64,000 nt of DNA from Triticum aestivum. Taxonomy: Eukaryota; Streptophyta; Magnoliopsida; Poales; Poaceae. Shown piece by piece: positions 1 through 11,026 of this stretch. The first letter of the stretch is position 1. Each line of letters starts with the position of its first letter. Both the position numbers and the translations under genes were made by a program. The stretch spans positions 351,361,494-351,425,493 of the forward strand of contig NC_057808.1 in the NCBI RefSeq assembly GCF_018294505.1, read 5' to 3'. The notes beneath the pieces were generated by a model. It ran no database searches. It was not told the origin of the DNA and worked only from the letters and a program-made list of their open reading frames with translations.

Positions 1-2
1 TC

Positions 3-839
3 CACCTGGCTCGCGGAGATGACCTTCATGCCATTAAATACCTGCCTCTCAAGCTTAAGGGCCCCGCACGGTACTGGCTAAACAGTTTGTCAGAAAATTC
101 TATTGGCAGCTGGGAAGATTTGGAAAACGCCTTTCGTGACAACTTCCAAGGAATATATGTCCGGCCGCCAGATGCCGACGACATAAGTCATATTGTCCAA
201 TAGCCTGGCGAGTCAGCCAGGGAGCTCTGGACCAGGTTCTTAGTCAAAAAGAACCAAATTGTCGACTGTCCGGACGCGGAAGCCCTCGCGGCCTTCAAAC
301 ATAGCGTCCGGGATGAATGGCTAGCACGCCACCTCGGCCAGGAAGGACCTAAATCCATGACCGCCCTTACCACTCTAATGACTCGCTTTTGTGTGGGAGA
401 AGACAACTGGCTCGCTCGTAAAAGCAACAACACCAGTGACCCAGGCACTTCCGAAATCCGAGACGGCAACGGCAAGCCACGACTAACCGAACACAACAGT
501 CGCAATAATAATGAAGGATTACGCGACACAACGGTCAACGCCGGATTTAACAATCCGAAGCCCGGTCAACGGAAGAAGCCATTTAAGGCTAGCCAGGATG
601 GACCATCCGCCCTCGACAGGATACTGGACCGACCTTGTCAGATTCACGGTCACCCTGATAAGCCAGCCAATCACACCAATAGAAACTGTTGGGTCTTTAA
701 GCAGGCAGGCAAACTTAACGCCGAATACAAGGGGAGGAGGCCACCAAGCGATAAAGACGATGGAGCGGCTCGCCAGCCGAACACTAGGGGCCAGAAACAG
801 TTTCCCTCCGACGTTCGACCACTACCGGAGCGGAAATAG
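3..839 (+). pseudogene. gag: gag remnant of element A1 (capsid region and nucleocapsid motif)
   Basis: Reading in frame from base 3 gives a retrotransposon Gag core: 'LKGPARYWLNSL' followed by 'WEDLENAFRDNFQG' and 'ELWTRFL'. This is the pattern of the Retrotrans_gag family, which forms the particle shell. One in-frame TAG at 201-203 interrupts it; downstream the frame stays open to a stop at 837-839. Near the end, 'PCQIHGHPDKPANHT' plus a later Cys is the degenerate C..H..H..C nucleocapsid motif typical of Tat elements. The N-terminal part lies outside the window. After the stop no protease motif follows in any frame, so the usual continuation into pol is missing. The frame is otherwise well preserved. 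Confidence 0.8.
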
Positions 840-2177
840 CAATTCGGCTTCCGCTACCCACCCACTATGCTGGCAAGATTTACACCACGCGTACATCACT
901 ACGCGTTCAAGATACCATGGGCATCGGCGGTGGCACAATACGGGCACCCCTGCAAGAATTCCCGTAATGTTTTTTATCCGTTTTCTTCACTTTTCTTTAT
1001 TATAAACAGGTGACCAACAGGACAACACCTACAACGGACTCTATCAAAGTTCGGATCCGTACACTCACCAAAGGGGCTACTTCCATTAAGGACTCCCCTC
1101 CCAGAGGACGGGCGGCGCAGACGTGCGACAGGAGGTCCAAAATAGCTTTTTGTAGACCGCACTCTTTATTTTGAGCATGTACTATGCCCTTTTTTCCTCC
1201 GTTCCCGACCCCGAGCATGTCAAATAGCCGGGTTGTGGTTTTTCTTTTATATATATATATGAATTTATCATTGGCATATTGCTCCACTCCCAGTAAATTT
1301 TATCCGAGCTAATCTTAAAATACTCTTGCTACAGTGAGTACGGCCGCAACGGCTGTGTCACAAGAAGCGTCTCGGCATAACATACCAGAGGCCCGGTATG
1401 GGGAAAAATGAGTCGCCAATAAAAGTCCGAACAGCTCTACAGCGTACTTCGGCGTCGCAAGTTTGGCCTTATATGCATCAGCTCCGAATCATTGTCTTTG
1501 GTCAATAGTTGGGTTGCCCGGCTCCTGTGCTTGCGACCCTACGTTCCGCTCTATCGGCTAGGGTAGTAAAGGGAGAACTACTGCGATTGTGCCCTGGCTT
1601 TGACCGGATGAGCACCTCAGTAGAGAAAGACGAAAACTGACTGTCATGATGCGGCGAGAGCTGGTCAACCACTTGACGACTTATTCGAATCTTTAGCGAT
1701 TCTCTGTGTTACACGAAGGATCTTTTTCAGATCAAAACATGTAAGGCACAATATTACGATACGCCGCATACATACTAGGGGCTATGTCGTAGCCCCACCA
1801 TAAAACTCCTATGGCTTAGTGAAAGTGTTAACGCCCTATAGTCTGATTGCCTGGTTCACCGCATTATCACCTCCTTTATGGACCAAGACGTTGGATAAAG
1901 AGTGATTCAATGCTTTTCCGAACACCCCCGTATTTCCTATGAGGGGGCTGAAGCCGACGACTGGAAAACTTTCAAATTACATTAAAACGGCCGCACAGGA
2001 GGAATAAAAGCTTCCGAGCAAAAAATAGATTAACTATTAAGTTGTCTGTTACAACCCTTGTACACATCACTCGAATATTATGTCTTTCGAGCATTGACCC
2101 TCTATCAAGCGGGCGGCCTCTAGGACGTCTCCAAAATAATGCTCTGGTTCCGGACGGTCCTTGCCTTTGGGTGGACT
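840..2177. other. Non-coding spacer of A1 between gag and the antisense gene
   Basis: No convincing coding sequence on either strand. It holds a short AT dinucleotide run near 1246-1261. A block at about 1490-1640 is homologous to the spacer that follows pol in A2 (about 36110-36260), so this is the conserved 3' non-coding region of the family and the deletion removing pol joins gag to it. Short ORFs here are not conserved. Confidence 0.6.
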
Positions 2178-5169
2178 CTACGTTGCAATATCGATGGCCT
2201 TCATCTTCCCCCAGAATGTCTTGACTCCGGCGAAGGCCATCCGTGCACCTTCAATGCACGCCGACCGCTTCACAACGTCGATACGCGGCACCGCGTCAGC
2301 AAGCCGCTGCACCAGGCCGAAGTAACTACTCGGAACAGGTTCAGTCGGCCACAAACGGACAACGACGTTCTTCATGGCAGCGCCGGATATCCTATGCAGC
2401 TCAGCCCACTGGGACATCTGCTCATTCAGCAACAGAGGGCGCTTCGACGCGCCAAATTGCGACCAGAAAAGCTTCTCCGTTGCATACCCCTCTTGCGCCT
2501 GATAAAACTGCGCCGCATCGGAAGAACTCTTCGGCAAGTCTAAAAAATTGTCCGGAGAACTCCATACTTGGTTAAGCTGAGCATAGTTTGGATCACCGAA
2601 CTTAGCCTGTAGCAAAAAGGGCTTGCCAGCCACAATCTCCCCAGCTTGCCGGATCTCCTCACGGGTTGATCTGGATTCAGACCGCGCTTCTCTCGCCTCT
2701 CGTAAGGCCTTGTCAAGTTCAGCCGTTTTGGCTTCATTTTCCTTCTCAAGAAGTTTACAGCGGCCAGCCGCATTCTCTAACTCGCGCGCCATGGTGGACA
2801 TTGCCTCCTTGTCCTGGCTCCGTGTGGCTTGTTCGGCCTTCAATTCAGCCGATGCCTTTTCGGCAGCCGCATTACTAAACCGGGCCTACTCCTTGGCCCG
2901 GGCTAGCTCCGCCCGAAGGGCTTCCACGGCGGCAGCACCATCTGCATTGATGCACATTTCATATCAACCTCTCTTCAGAGCCAGGCTTAAATTACAAGCA
3001 TATTGGTGTAAGGAATGCTCGAAATATATACCTTGCGAGTCGTCAAGACGCCTGTTGATCAAAGCAATGTCATCCCCCGCAATATCCAGCTTTCGCTGCA
3101 GTTCGGTTACCTCCGAATTTCGGGCAGTGGCAGGAGAGGAGACAACCTGCATTCCAAATTAAACTAAGGTTAGTACCTGAAAATATCTTTTCGATCCTCC
3201 GATCACTTCCTTTGGAAGGCGATCCGAGTCTCAGGGGCTACTGCATACACAACAGGTGCATTCTGTCAATATTATTCAATTGGCAACATTACATCACAAA
3301 CCTCAAAACCTCTCAGAAGGCTCGTAAAGACCTCGTTCAACCCGCTCTTCGCGGATACAACTTTTTTGACCACCGTAACCATTAAGGCATGGTGCTCCTC
3401 TGAAACGGACGCTCGTCGCAGCATGTCCGTCAGCGTCTCCGGCACTCCTGGGTCTTCGGACACCGCTGCCGAAGCACGACGTTCCTTTGAAGGAATCCGC
3501 TTACCTGCCTCCTGCATTGTCTCCGGCTGTAAACCGGACAGTTTGGGGCCGTCATTCTTGATCCCCGAACCCTGAGTGACAGAGGCACCACCTTCGGGCA
3601 GCTCCTTCCTCGTTTCCCGCGCTACTTGCCGGTTGGGAGGAGCCCTCCAGGACGACACCTCGAGACCATCCACCCTGTTAGGCGATGAGGCCGGAGAAGG
3701 CGTGTCACTCTCCATCATCTCCGGAAGAAGGTCTCCCGAGGAGGAGGACGATTGAGAAACACCAGGCGTTAACCTGCAAGGATGCACATATGTCGGAGGG
3801 TTATTTCAGTAATAAGAAAGGAATGAGGTATGGTTAAAGTGCCCTGCTCCACTTATGGTCTGGCCGGAGGTTCGTCCTCATCATCAAGCTCAACGACGAC
3901 ATCGCTTGCCCGGCTCAAGCCGCCCGACGATGGCATTTTCCCTTTCTTGGAAGGCTTCCCCTCCTGACCTCCAGAAGCGGCCCCCTTTTTGCCATGAAGT
4001 GCCCCCTCCACATCTTTGCGCCTGGGCAAAAGGGTTTCGGTTTCCCCAAACACAGTGCCTAAATCGCCCTTAGGATGGGCATCTCCTCTGGGCTCCCCGC
4101 TCTCGCCCCCCTCTGTAGACACCAGGTACGGTGTCGGGATCAACATCCGCGTCAGTAGGGCGGACGCAGGGTCTTCGGGAAGGGGCGCCGGACACCAGAT
4201 TAACACCGCTTTCTTTATCCAGTCCTGTATAAGGGCAGGTTGTTTAGTGTCTTGTCAAAGAGATGCTTGAATGAAAGGTGTGCGGGGATTAAATATTTAC
4301 CGGAGTGTCCGGATGATTGCAGTCGAGGCTGGCGTCTTCGGTGGTGTCCGGCCATTGCTCTCGCTCCCCGAAATATAACTTCCACATTCCTTCGTGCGTA
4401 GTACCGAAGAAGTGCTGAAGAGTCCGCCGCCCTTCTGGATTGAACTCCCACATACGGAGGGGCCGCCGTTGACACGGCAGGATCCAGCGGACCAACATTA
4501 CCTGAACGATGTTCACAAGATCGATGCCCTTCTCGGTAAGGCTTCGGATGCGACCTTGCAGAGTCTGCACCTCATTGGCGGATCCCCAGTCCAAACCCTT
4601 GTTGATCCATGAAGCAAGCTGAGTCGGAGGGCCGGGTCGGAACGCAGGCGTGGCCACCCACTTGGAGCCCCGCGACTCGTTGACATAAAACCACCCCTGC
4701 TGCCATAGTTCGGAAGACTCAGCAAAGGATCCTTCAAATCAAACCACGCTGGCAAGCTTGTTTATTACAACGCTGCCGCACTCCGCCTGCTCCCCTATAT
4801 CACCCGCGGCCTCACTTCGAAAGTCTTGAGCCACAAATCAAACTGCGGAGGAGTCCGGAGGAAGGCCTCACACGTGACGATGAATGCTGAGATGAAAAGA
4901 ACAGAGTCCGGGACCAGATCATGAAAATCTAGCCCATAGTAGAACATGAGCCCCCGGACGAAGGGGTTAAGCGCGAACCCTAACCCATGGAGGAAGTGGG
5001 ACACAAATACTACCCTCTCGGCGGATTTGGGAGTGGGAATAATCTGCCCCTTGGCAGGAAGCCGATGAAGGATTTCTGGGGTCAGGTACCTCGCTACGCG
5101 GAGCTTCACAATATCCTCCTCCGTGACGGACGAGGCCACCCACCGGCCTGAACGGCTGGACCCGGACAT
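2178..5169 (-). pseudogene. Decayed antisense gene of A1 (plant 'putative gypsy type transposon' domain)
   Basis: Read on the minus strand from an ATG at 5169, the first exon (to about 4795) encodes a domain with 'VVFVSHFLHGLGFALNPFVRGLMFYYGLDFHDLVPDS' type residues, which I recognise as the PF04195-like domain common in cereal elements. Further coding blocks lie at about 4660-4300 (ending at a GTAAAT donor), 4226-3854 (after a TATACAG acceptor), 3780-3290, 3152-3037 and 2950-2178. The last two are rich in Lys, Glu and Ala with heptad spacing, suggesting coiled coils, and end in a separate C-terminal domain. Stops and frameshifts break the first and last blocks, and the donor near 3853 appears to be ATAAG rather than GTAAG. 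The arrangement matches the better preserved gene at 15177-18992. Function unknown. Confidence 0.65.
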
Positions 5170-5266
5170 GATTGGGGCTGGTGGTGATTGGAACTTGAGG
5201 GCTAGGACTCGAGGTGGCTGGGGTTGAGGAAGAAGCAAGCGCGGAAGAAAAAGACAAGTCTGGGTC

Positions 5267-5277
5267 CCTATATGAAG
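5267..5277 (-). promoter_or_regulatory. TATA-like box upstream of the A1 antisense gene
   Basis: The minus strand reads CATATAGGG about 100 bp upstream of the antisense ATG at 5169. A TATA-like box at a similar place precedes the family B antisense gene, which is the main reason for listing it. Short motif, so weak on its own. Confidence 0.35.
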
Positions 5278-5680
5278 GCCCAGAATATCGAGCGTCCCCT
5301 CCTGGGTCTTGAAACTTACCTATCCCCAAAGAGTTGTACCCAGGGGACGGTTGGGTTACCCATACCTACATTATTGAAAATCCCGTGAATAAGGGGACAC
5401 GATCTCTGCTTTGACAAGACGTGCCAATAAAACCGCTTCCCGAGACGTGGGGCGACGGGCTAGCCAACGGTTGGAAATAATAACCGGGCAGGCGTGATAC
5501 AATGTCATAAACAGTTATCAGCAGATTGGACTTATGGAGTATTGTATTTTCTGCAATTATATACACAGGTCCGGATACAATCGTCACATCCGAAGACTAC
5601 CTTGGGGTTCGGAAGAAGGGGAACCCGCCTTGCAATGCCGAAGACAATCTGCGCGCCGGACTCCTCGTCATTGAAGCCAG

Positions 5681-5693
5681 GTTCAGGGGCTAT
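5681..5693 (+). other. Polypurine tract of A1
   Basis: The bases GTTCAGGGGCTAT end immediately before the LTR start TGAGGGAGTC. Position and purine core fit the plus-strand primer site used in LTR element reverse transcription. Similar GGGGCTAC motifs recur inside the antisense gene region at about 3230-3243 and, in A2, at about 37607-37618. Confidence 0.6.
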
Positions 5694-6172
5694 TGAGGGA
5701 GTCCTTGACTAAGGGGTCCTCGGGCGTCCGGCCTGATATCCATGGGCCGTACTGATGGGCCGTGAAGACATGAAGACCGAAGACTATGTCCGTGTCCGGA
5801 CTGGACTCTACTTGGTGTGGAAGGCAAGCTAGGCGACCTATTACGAAGATTTCCTCCTATGTAACCGACCTCATGTAACCCTAGATCTCTCCGGTGTCTA
5901 TATAAACCGGAGAGCATAGTCTGGATAGGACAGATTCATGACCATATACTCATAGGCTAGACTTCTAGGGTTTAGCCATTACGATCTCGTGGTAGATCAA
6001 CTCTTGTAACACTCATATTCATCAAGATCAATCAAGCAGGAAGTAGGGTATTACCTCCATAGAGAGGGCCCGAACCTGGGCAAACATTGTGTGCCCCATC
6101 TCCTGTTAATATCGATCCTAGACGCACAGTTCGGGACCCCCTACCCGAGATCCGCCGGTTTTGACACCGACA
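5694..6172 (+). repeat. 3' LTR of element A1 (479 bp)
   Basis: Starts TGAGGGAGTC and ends GACACCGACA. The copy at 30213-30676 is the same LTR type. A TATATAAA box lies at about 5899-5906 between two CCGG tetramers, with the transcribed region downstream. The partner 5' LTR lies left of the window. Confidence 0.9.
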
Positions 6173-6578
6173 CCCAACGCGATAAAGGGGTTGTCAATCC
6201 CTTCACAGTCAACTGGAAAGGTGAGATCTGATAGAGATAGGTATAAAAGATTGCTAAAATGTAAAACAAAATAAAAGTAAGTAAATTGCAACAAGATATT
6301 TTTGGTATTGCCTAAACGTTCGGGCGGACAGCCCACCCCAACGTCACGCAGACATAAAAACACCAAACTTCAAATATTTAATGTTGACGTGGAGTTATTT
6401 GGCAGAGGATGACGAGTCAACCCATCCCCCTCCCCCTCATCGGGAACTGCGCCGGCAGCGAGCTGAAATCCCACCTATCCTCGCCTCCCCACCCACCCCC
6501 GCATTACTGCGCACCAGCATAGCCCCTCCCCCATCACTACACTCCCATCTGCTTCGCGCTCGGCTTCTGCTTGTGGCC
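6173..6578. other. Unassigned host-layer sequence left of the interrupted ORF
   Basis: AT-rich until about 6380, then CT-rich and leader-like up to the ATG at 6579. I see no coding region or element boundary here. It may be the 5' flank of the interrupted host ORF or of the LINE at 25490-29791. Confidence 0.4.
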
Positions 6579-6799
6579 ATGGAAAGGGAGCGACGCCGGT
6601 GGATCCGAGTTTGTCGATTGGCGCCGAGAACTCGGGTGGCAGAGCCGGTGGCGCCGCCGCCGCCTAGAGTGGCTCCGCTGCCCCTAATCGATGCCGATTC
6701 ACCGGAGGGCCGCAGGGAGATGCGGCGGGTCGTGCGGGAGTGGTTTCCCAATCGAGACGAGTGGGCGGATATCCACATCGAGTTCATTCAGTACGCAAC
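6579..6799 (+). pseudogene. 5' part of an interrupted host-layer ORF (unrecognised)
   Basis: An ATG in a GCCATGG context opens a basic N-terminus ('MERERRRWIRVCRL'), a Pro/Ala-rich linker, then 'MRRVVREWFPNRDEWADIH', ending at the 5-bp duplication GCAAC where the Gypsy array begins. Skipping the array and one GCAAC copy, the reading continues without a stop into 25233, so the array split a single ORF of about 150-165 codons. I do not recognise the protein. It could be a leading ORF of the LINE, a captured gene fragment or a decayed gene. Confidence 0.55.
6795..6799. repeat. Left target-site duplication GCAAC of the Gypsy array
   Basis: The five bases before the first LTR are GCAAC and are repeated exactly at 25228-25232, just after the last LTR. 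Five bp is the size Gypsy integrases make. Confidence 0.9.
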
Positions 6800-8026
6800 T
6801 GTCGGAGTAAATAGCCACGGGTAGCCTAACCGACTGCCCCTGGCTCTTCAGAAAATTATCAGGCCGTTTGGGCCTTCAAGCATTTCAAGCATTGGGCCGC
6901 CTTCCCCGGTCGGCTACCTCTGAAGCCGACTCCCAGAAGGCGACCCAGCCTCAGCAACCTCCCCCCCAGATAACCACGGGATGGCCGACTCTAGAAAGCC
7001 GGTCATAAAGGATGCCGACTCCCCAGAGCCGGCCATGAAGAACGCCGACTCCCCAGAGTCGGCCACGAAGAGCGCCGACTCCAAGGAGCCGGCCGAGACC
7101 GCAACCACCAAAACTACACCCACATAACGGTGACAAGACGGGGTGTGGCCACAGTGCGGCCCACTACCCCCGAAGCCCGAGGCAGGCATGGCCACAGGAC
7201 GCCGTACGGGACGGCCATCTCCCGTCCGGCTCGGCACTGTAGCCATGCTGGCCTCAACGTCACCCACGGCAGACGCCAGTACGGCCACGGGCGGCGGGCC
7301 CCTTTAGCCAGAGAGAGGCGCGAAGGCGGCCCGGCCTCCCCCAGTCGGCCAAGGGCGTAGCCGGCCCCCAGAAGCCGGCTACTCCCTCCCTCGAAGCGTG
7401 CGCCACATTAAGGAGACAAGACGAGGTAAGGCTACAGTGAGAGCCCTCGAGGCGGCACACTGTAGCCACGCTTACCTCGACGAAGCCCTCGTCATCAGGG
7501 GCGAGGCTACAGTAAGCAGCCGCCGACAAGACCCTAGGCGGTAGGGCCGGCCTGTCGACCAAGAGGCCGGCAGCCGGCGGGACCCACCAGTCGGCGGGCC
7601 CCAACGGCCGGCGGAGAAGCCGGCGAGCGTAGACACTGGCGGCTAGGCCCAGTGCCCAGCCGGATTACAATTGTACCCCGGGGGTAGGCCTATATAAACC
7701 CCCCGGAGCACCCATGCAAAGGGTTGGCTTCTTAGCGTTACACACACACCATAGATAGAGGGAAGCAAGAGCTAGCCTTGCTCTTCTTCTCCCTTGAACC
7801 CAACAGCTCTAGGAGCAATTGTAGCTACTCTTACTGATCTAGTGATCATGCGGAGACCCCGCAGAGCAGGACTAGGGGTGTTATCTCCTCGGAGAGCCCC
7901 GAACCTGGGTAAGATCCGCCGGCATGCATGTCTTCGCCTCATCCCGTTTCCAGGCACCGGCGACGTCTTACTGGCACCCACTATGATAAGCCACCCGTTG
8001 GCATATGTCGCACCTACCACCCGACA
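6800..8026 (+). repeat. LTR1 of family B (1227 bp)
   Basis: Starts TGTCGGAGTAAATAGCC and ends CACCCGACA. A TATATAAA box at 7691-7698 sits in a good position for the element promoter. The region 7000-7100 contains short direct repeats built on 'gccgactccccagag'. Compared with LTR2 I count about 11 substitutions and one 16-bp gap, by eye. Confidence 0.92.
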
Positions 8027-8045
8027 TTTGGCGCCCACCGTGGGG
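8027..8045 (+). other. Primer binding site of family B, first unit
   Basis: TTTGGCGCCCACCGTGGGG begins directly after the LTR end. The position fits the tRNA primer site; I did not assign the tRNA. The same sequence follows LTR2 at 20787 but not LTR3, showing that LTR3 is the right end. Confidence 0.7.
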
Positions 8046-8312
8046 CCAGGTGCACCGTCGTCCGGAGACCTGTTCTGGACGGGAACCCTCTTCCTCCCCC
8101 GCGAGCGCAGCCAGCCTGCTGCGCCCGATGGCGTTTGCCTCGACACGCTGCAAGGCGTCGACGACGCCTGCGCAGCGAGCCGCCTCGCCGATCTTCTCGG
8201 CGAGACTCACATCTCCGACGAGCCTGCGTCCGACGCAGGCACGGACTACCCCGAGAGCCGCCTCGTCAGCTTCCTCGACCAGCTTCACGTCTCTAGCGAG
8301 CCTGCTACAGAT

Positions 8313-10358
8313 ATGGAGTCGGTCGGCTCCACCGACCCGATGCTCGTCGATTCCGACACGGCATCGCTCGACGCCTACCCCTCCGACGTGGTGGAATTCG
8401 ACGATCCTCTCCCTCGAGCTGACAGCGGCAACAGCGCTGTCACCAAAGTGTTGGTCATCGGCCACGTTGAGAACGCCCACGACGCCCTGCAAGCGGCGAT
8501 GCACGACCTCTCCGTCCCCATCCCGGCCGACGCCGACGCCGAGACCTTGGAGGCACACCGCCTCGCCCTCATCGCGGAGGGCCAGAAGATAGCCTCCATG
8601 AGACGCCTCACCGAGGCCCACCAGCGCGAAGTCGACCGCGCCGCCTTCGGCACGCCGCCGCCTAGCGGCCCGAGCCGAGCCGGCTTCGTCCAGAAGCGCG
8701 GCGCGGCTATCGCCAGCATGCTGGGGGCAGATCGCCCCGTCTACGCCACCCCGCTCGAGAATCTGCGAGCCGCTCAGGCGGCCGCAGAAGAGCTCAATGG
8801 GCTGGGAGCCGATGAGCTCCCCTACATGACAAGACGGATCCAGCAGCTGATCGACGCGGCTGTGGAACGGCACGAAGCCGGCGCCCGTGCTGATAGTCAT
8901 CCCCCGTGCCGGGAGCACGCCGCGACGTCCCGCTCGCCGACTGCGAGCGGCGCCCGCCAGAAGAAAGACAAGGAGCCGGCTGCTAGCCGCAGTCGGACTC
9001 GCATCACCATCGAGCGCGACGCGAAAGGCCGCCCGCGAGCGGTGGAACACCAAGGAAATCTGCCTCCTCCCCCGCCTCGAAGAGAAAGACGTCTCACCCC
9101 GCCGCCTATCACGCACCCGACTCTTGGCGACCGACTCGGCTGCCGAGAAGGAGTCGGCGAGAACGACGCCCGCCACCGGATCGACCGCCTTGCTCGATCC
9201 CTGGCGTTAGAAGAAGAAGACGATGTCGGCCCGCCATGCTTTGGCCCCCGCATCCGCGATGAGCCCTTCCCCAAAGGGTTCTCGCTCCCCAGAGACACGC
9301 CCAAGTACAACGGCTCAGTGAAGCCGGAAGATTGGCTCATCGACTACTCCACTGCTGTCAGCATAGCCAACGGCAATCGGCACGTAGCCGTGAAGTACGT
9401 CCCCCTCATGCTGCAAGGCACGGCGCGCACCTGGCTCAACAGCCTCAAGCCTTACAGCATCAACAGCTGGCTGGACTTCACGGAGGTCTTCGTCCGCAAC
9501 TTCACCAGCACCTACAAGCGGCCTCCCAAGCCTCGCCAGCTCTCCCTCTGCGTCCAAGGGCCCAACGAGTCGACCCGCGACTACCTCACGCGGTGGGCCG
9601 AGCTCTGCAACTCCTGCGAGGGAGTGCACAAGGTTCAGGCCATCGAGTACTTCACCGCCGGGTGCCGAGAGGGCACCCTCCTCAAGCACCGACTCCTCTG
9701 CGACGAGCCGGCTACTCTCGATGAACTGCTAATCATCGCGGACAAGTACGCCACGGCCGACTCCTCGATGAAGACTGAGCTCCGGGTAGACGCCTCTGGG
9801 AAGGTTATTGCCCGGGCTCCCAAGACGCTGGCTGGCGACTCCAACCGGCGCCCCTACCAGAACGATCACAAGCGCAAGGCCCCCATGCCGACTTCCACCA
9901 GTCGGCAGGTGGCCACAGTTGAAGATGAGCAGCCCGAAGAACGGCCCGCTCCTAAGAAGAAGGGTGGCAGGCCGGCTTGGCAGCCGGCTTTCTCTTACGA
10001 GCAGACTCTTGACGCCCCCTGCAAATTCCACAGCGGCGCGAAGCCGTCCAACCACACGACCCGAAAATGCCACTGGCTCACACGCATCTCCAAGGGCGAA
10101 GGGTTGTTGCCGCCTCCGCCTCCTGGCCCGCCGCCTCCAGCCCCCAGCAGCCGGCAGCCCGGCCGACAGTCGGAGCCGTCCAAGACGAATTCCCTGAAGA
10201 GCACGCCGCCTACGTCGTCTTCACCAGTCAAGCCGACGACAAGCGTAGTCGGCGCCGTCAGCATCAAGAAGTCAATGCAGTCGCCTCTAGCGCCCACGAG
10301 TTCATGCACTGGTCAGAGAAGCCAATCAGCTGGAGCCAGGCGGACCACCCAGAGGTGA
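8313..10358 (+). CDS. gag: Gag polyprotein, family B unit 1
   Basis: The first ATG in this frame after the primer site is at 8313; the frame itself is open further upstream, through the LTR border, so the true start is uncertain. The long acidic and Ala-rich N-terminal part is followed by the conserved core ('WLIDYSTAVSIANGN', 'LQGTARTWLNSLKPYSINSW', 'FTSTYKRPPKPRQ') of the Retrotrans_gag family. Near the C-terminus 'CKFHSGAKPSNHTTRKC' is the degenerate nucleocapsid knuckle of Tat elements. It forms the virus-like particle shell and binds the element RNA. The frame ends after a Pro-rich stretch while the protease frame (-1 relative) is already open, so expression of pol requires a frameshift or the two frames were once one. 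Confidence 0.88.
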   Translation: MESVGSTDPMLVDSDTASLDAYPSDVVEFDDPLPRADSGNSAVTKVLVIGHVENAHDALQAAMHDLSVPIPADADAETLEAHRLALIAEGQKIASMRRLTEAHQREVDRAAFGTPPPSGPSRAGFVQKRGAAIASMLGADRPVYATPLENLRAAQAAAEELNGLGADELPYMTRRIQQLIDAAVERHEAGARADSHPPCREHAATSRSPTASGARQKKDKEPAASRSRTRITIERDAKGRPRAVEHQGNLPPPPPRRERRLTPPPITHPTLGDRLGCREGVGENDARHRIDRLARSLALEEEDDVGPPCFGPRIRDEPFPKGFSLPRDTPKYNGSVKPEDWLIDYSTAVSIANGNRHVAVKYVPLMLQGTARTWLNSLKPYSINSWLDFTEVFVRNFTSTYKRPPKPRQLSLCVQGPNESTRDYLTRWAELCNSCEGVHKVQAIEYFTAGCREGTLLKHRLLCDEPATLDELLIIADKYATADSSMKTELRVDASGKVIARAPKTLAGDSNRRPYQNDHKRKAPMPTSTSRQVATVEDEQPEERPAPKKKGGRPAWQPAFSYEQTLDAPCKFHSGAKPSNHTTRKCHWLTRISKGEGLLPPPPPGPPPPAPSSRQPGRQSEPSKTNSLKSTPPTSSSPVKPTTSVVGAVSIKKSMQSPLAPTSSCTGQRSQSAGARRTTQR

Positions 10359-11026
10359 TGCCATCCCCTGGCTCCTATGCATTGGTCTTGGATGTTACCC
10401 TCGCCACGGAGAGGCGAGCTGCCCGATTCTCCCGCGTCCTGATGGATGGCGGAAGTAGTATCAATATACTGTACCGCGATACCATGGAGAAGCTGAACAT
10501 CAAGGCAAAGCAGCTTATGCCAAGCCGAACCATGTTCCATGGTATCGTCCCCGGCTTGTCTTGCTCCCCAATCGGCAAGATTAAAATGGACGTTCTCTTC
10601 GGAGACAAAGATCATTTTCGCCGAGAAGCGATCTGGTTCGAAGTAGTGGATCTGGAGAGCCCCTACCATGCTTTGCTTGGCCGACCTGCTCTGGCCAAGT
10701 TTATGGCTGTGCCCCACTACGCATACCTGAAGATGAAGATACCGAGCTCGAAGGGGATCATCACGGTAGCCGGCAATTACAAGAAGTCCATCGAGTGTGC
10801 CATGGCCAGTAGCCGGCTGGCCGAGTCCCTCGTAGTGGCAGAAGAGAAGAAAATGCTGGAGCGGGTTGTGGCCATGGTCGGCAAGCAGCCAGCCCTGTCC
10901 CCCAACCCCAAAGATTGTGATGCGCAGGGCTCCTTCCAGCCTGCCAAAGAGACGAAGAAGATACCTCTGGACCCGGAGAACCCGGAGAGGTTCGCTGTCA
11001 TTGGGGCGAACTTGGACAGTAAATAG
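10067..11026 (+). CDS. pol: Aspartic protease region of pol, family B unit 1
   Basis: This frame overlaps the end of gag by about 290 bases in the -1 frame. From about residue 130 it carries the retropepsin motif 'LMDGGSSINILY' (catalytic Asp in DGG, the form common in Tat elements) and the second conserved block 'SPYHALLGRPALAKF'. It cleaves Gag and Pol into mature proteins. It ends at an in-frame TAG (11024-11026) just before the reverse transcriptase part, which continues in the same frame. The same TAG and the same -1 relation to gag are found in unit 2. The ATG at 10067 is only the first one in the open frame; a free start is not implied. Confidence 0.8.
   Translation: MPLAHTHLQGRRVVAASASWPAASSPQQPAARPTVGAVQDEFPEEHAAYVVFTSQADDKRSRRRQHQEVNAVASSAHEFMHWSEKPISWSQADHPEVMPSPGSYALVLDVTLATERRAARFSRVLMDGGSSINILYRDTMEKLNIKAKQLMPSRTMFHGIVPGLSCSPIGKIKMDVLFGDKDHFRREAIWFEVVDLESPYHALLGRPALAKFMAVPHYAYLKMKIPSSKGIITVAGNYKKSIECAMASSRLAESLVVAEEKKMLERVVAMVGKQPALSPNPKDCDAQGSFQPAKETKKIPLDPENPERFAVIGANLDSK

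Larger units (their letters stand above)
1..6172 (+). mobile_element. Tat-lineage Ty3/Gypsy element A1, 3' part, lacking pol
   Basis: The element enters from the left edge inside gag and ends with a 479 bp LTR (5694-6172). Order on the plus strand: gag remnant, non-coding spacer, a gene on the opposite strand, polypurine tract, LTR. No protease, reverse transcriptase, RNase H or integrase is present between gag and the spacer, although A2 at 30213, with a near-identical LTR type, has them; A1 is therefore a pol-less derivative needing enzymes in trans. The spacer at about 1490-1640 resembles A2 at about 36110-36260, confirming the shared family. The 5' LTR lies outside the window, so the TSD (CCCAA at 6173-6177 on this side) cannot be checked. 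The antisense gene points to the Tat/Retand branch; a Triticeae family name such as Fatima is possible but not verified. Confidence 0.85.

Noticed and set aside
1246..1261. AT run as a promoter or origin
   Set aside because: A short dinucleotide repeat without any gene placed to use it.
7794..8312. Upstream extension of the gag frame into the LTR
   Set aside because: The frame is open, but the first part is LTR and primer site sequence, so it is not taken as coding; the true Gag start may still lie before 8313.
7968..9176. 402-codon open frame on the minus strand (and its twin at 20728-21936)
   Set aside because: Lies opposite gag in GC-rich sequence, has no domain I recognise, and is explained by the codon bias of gag on the other strand.
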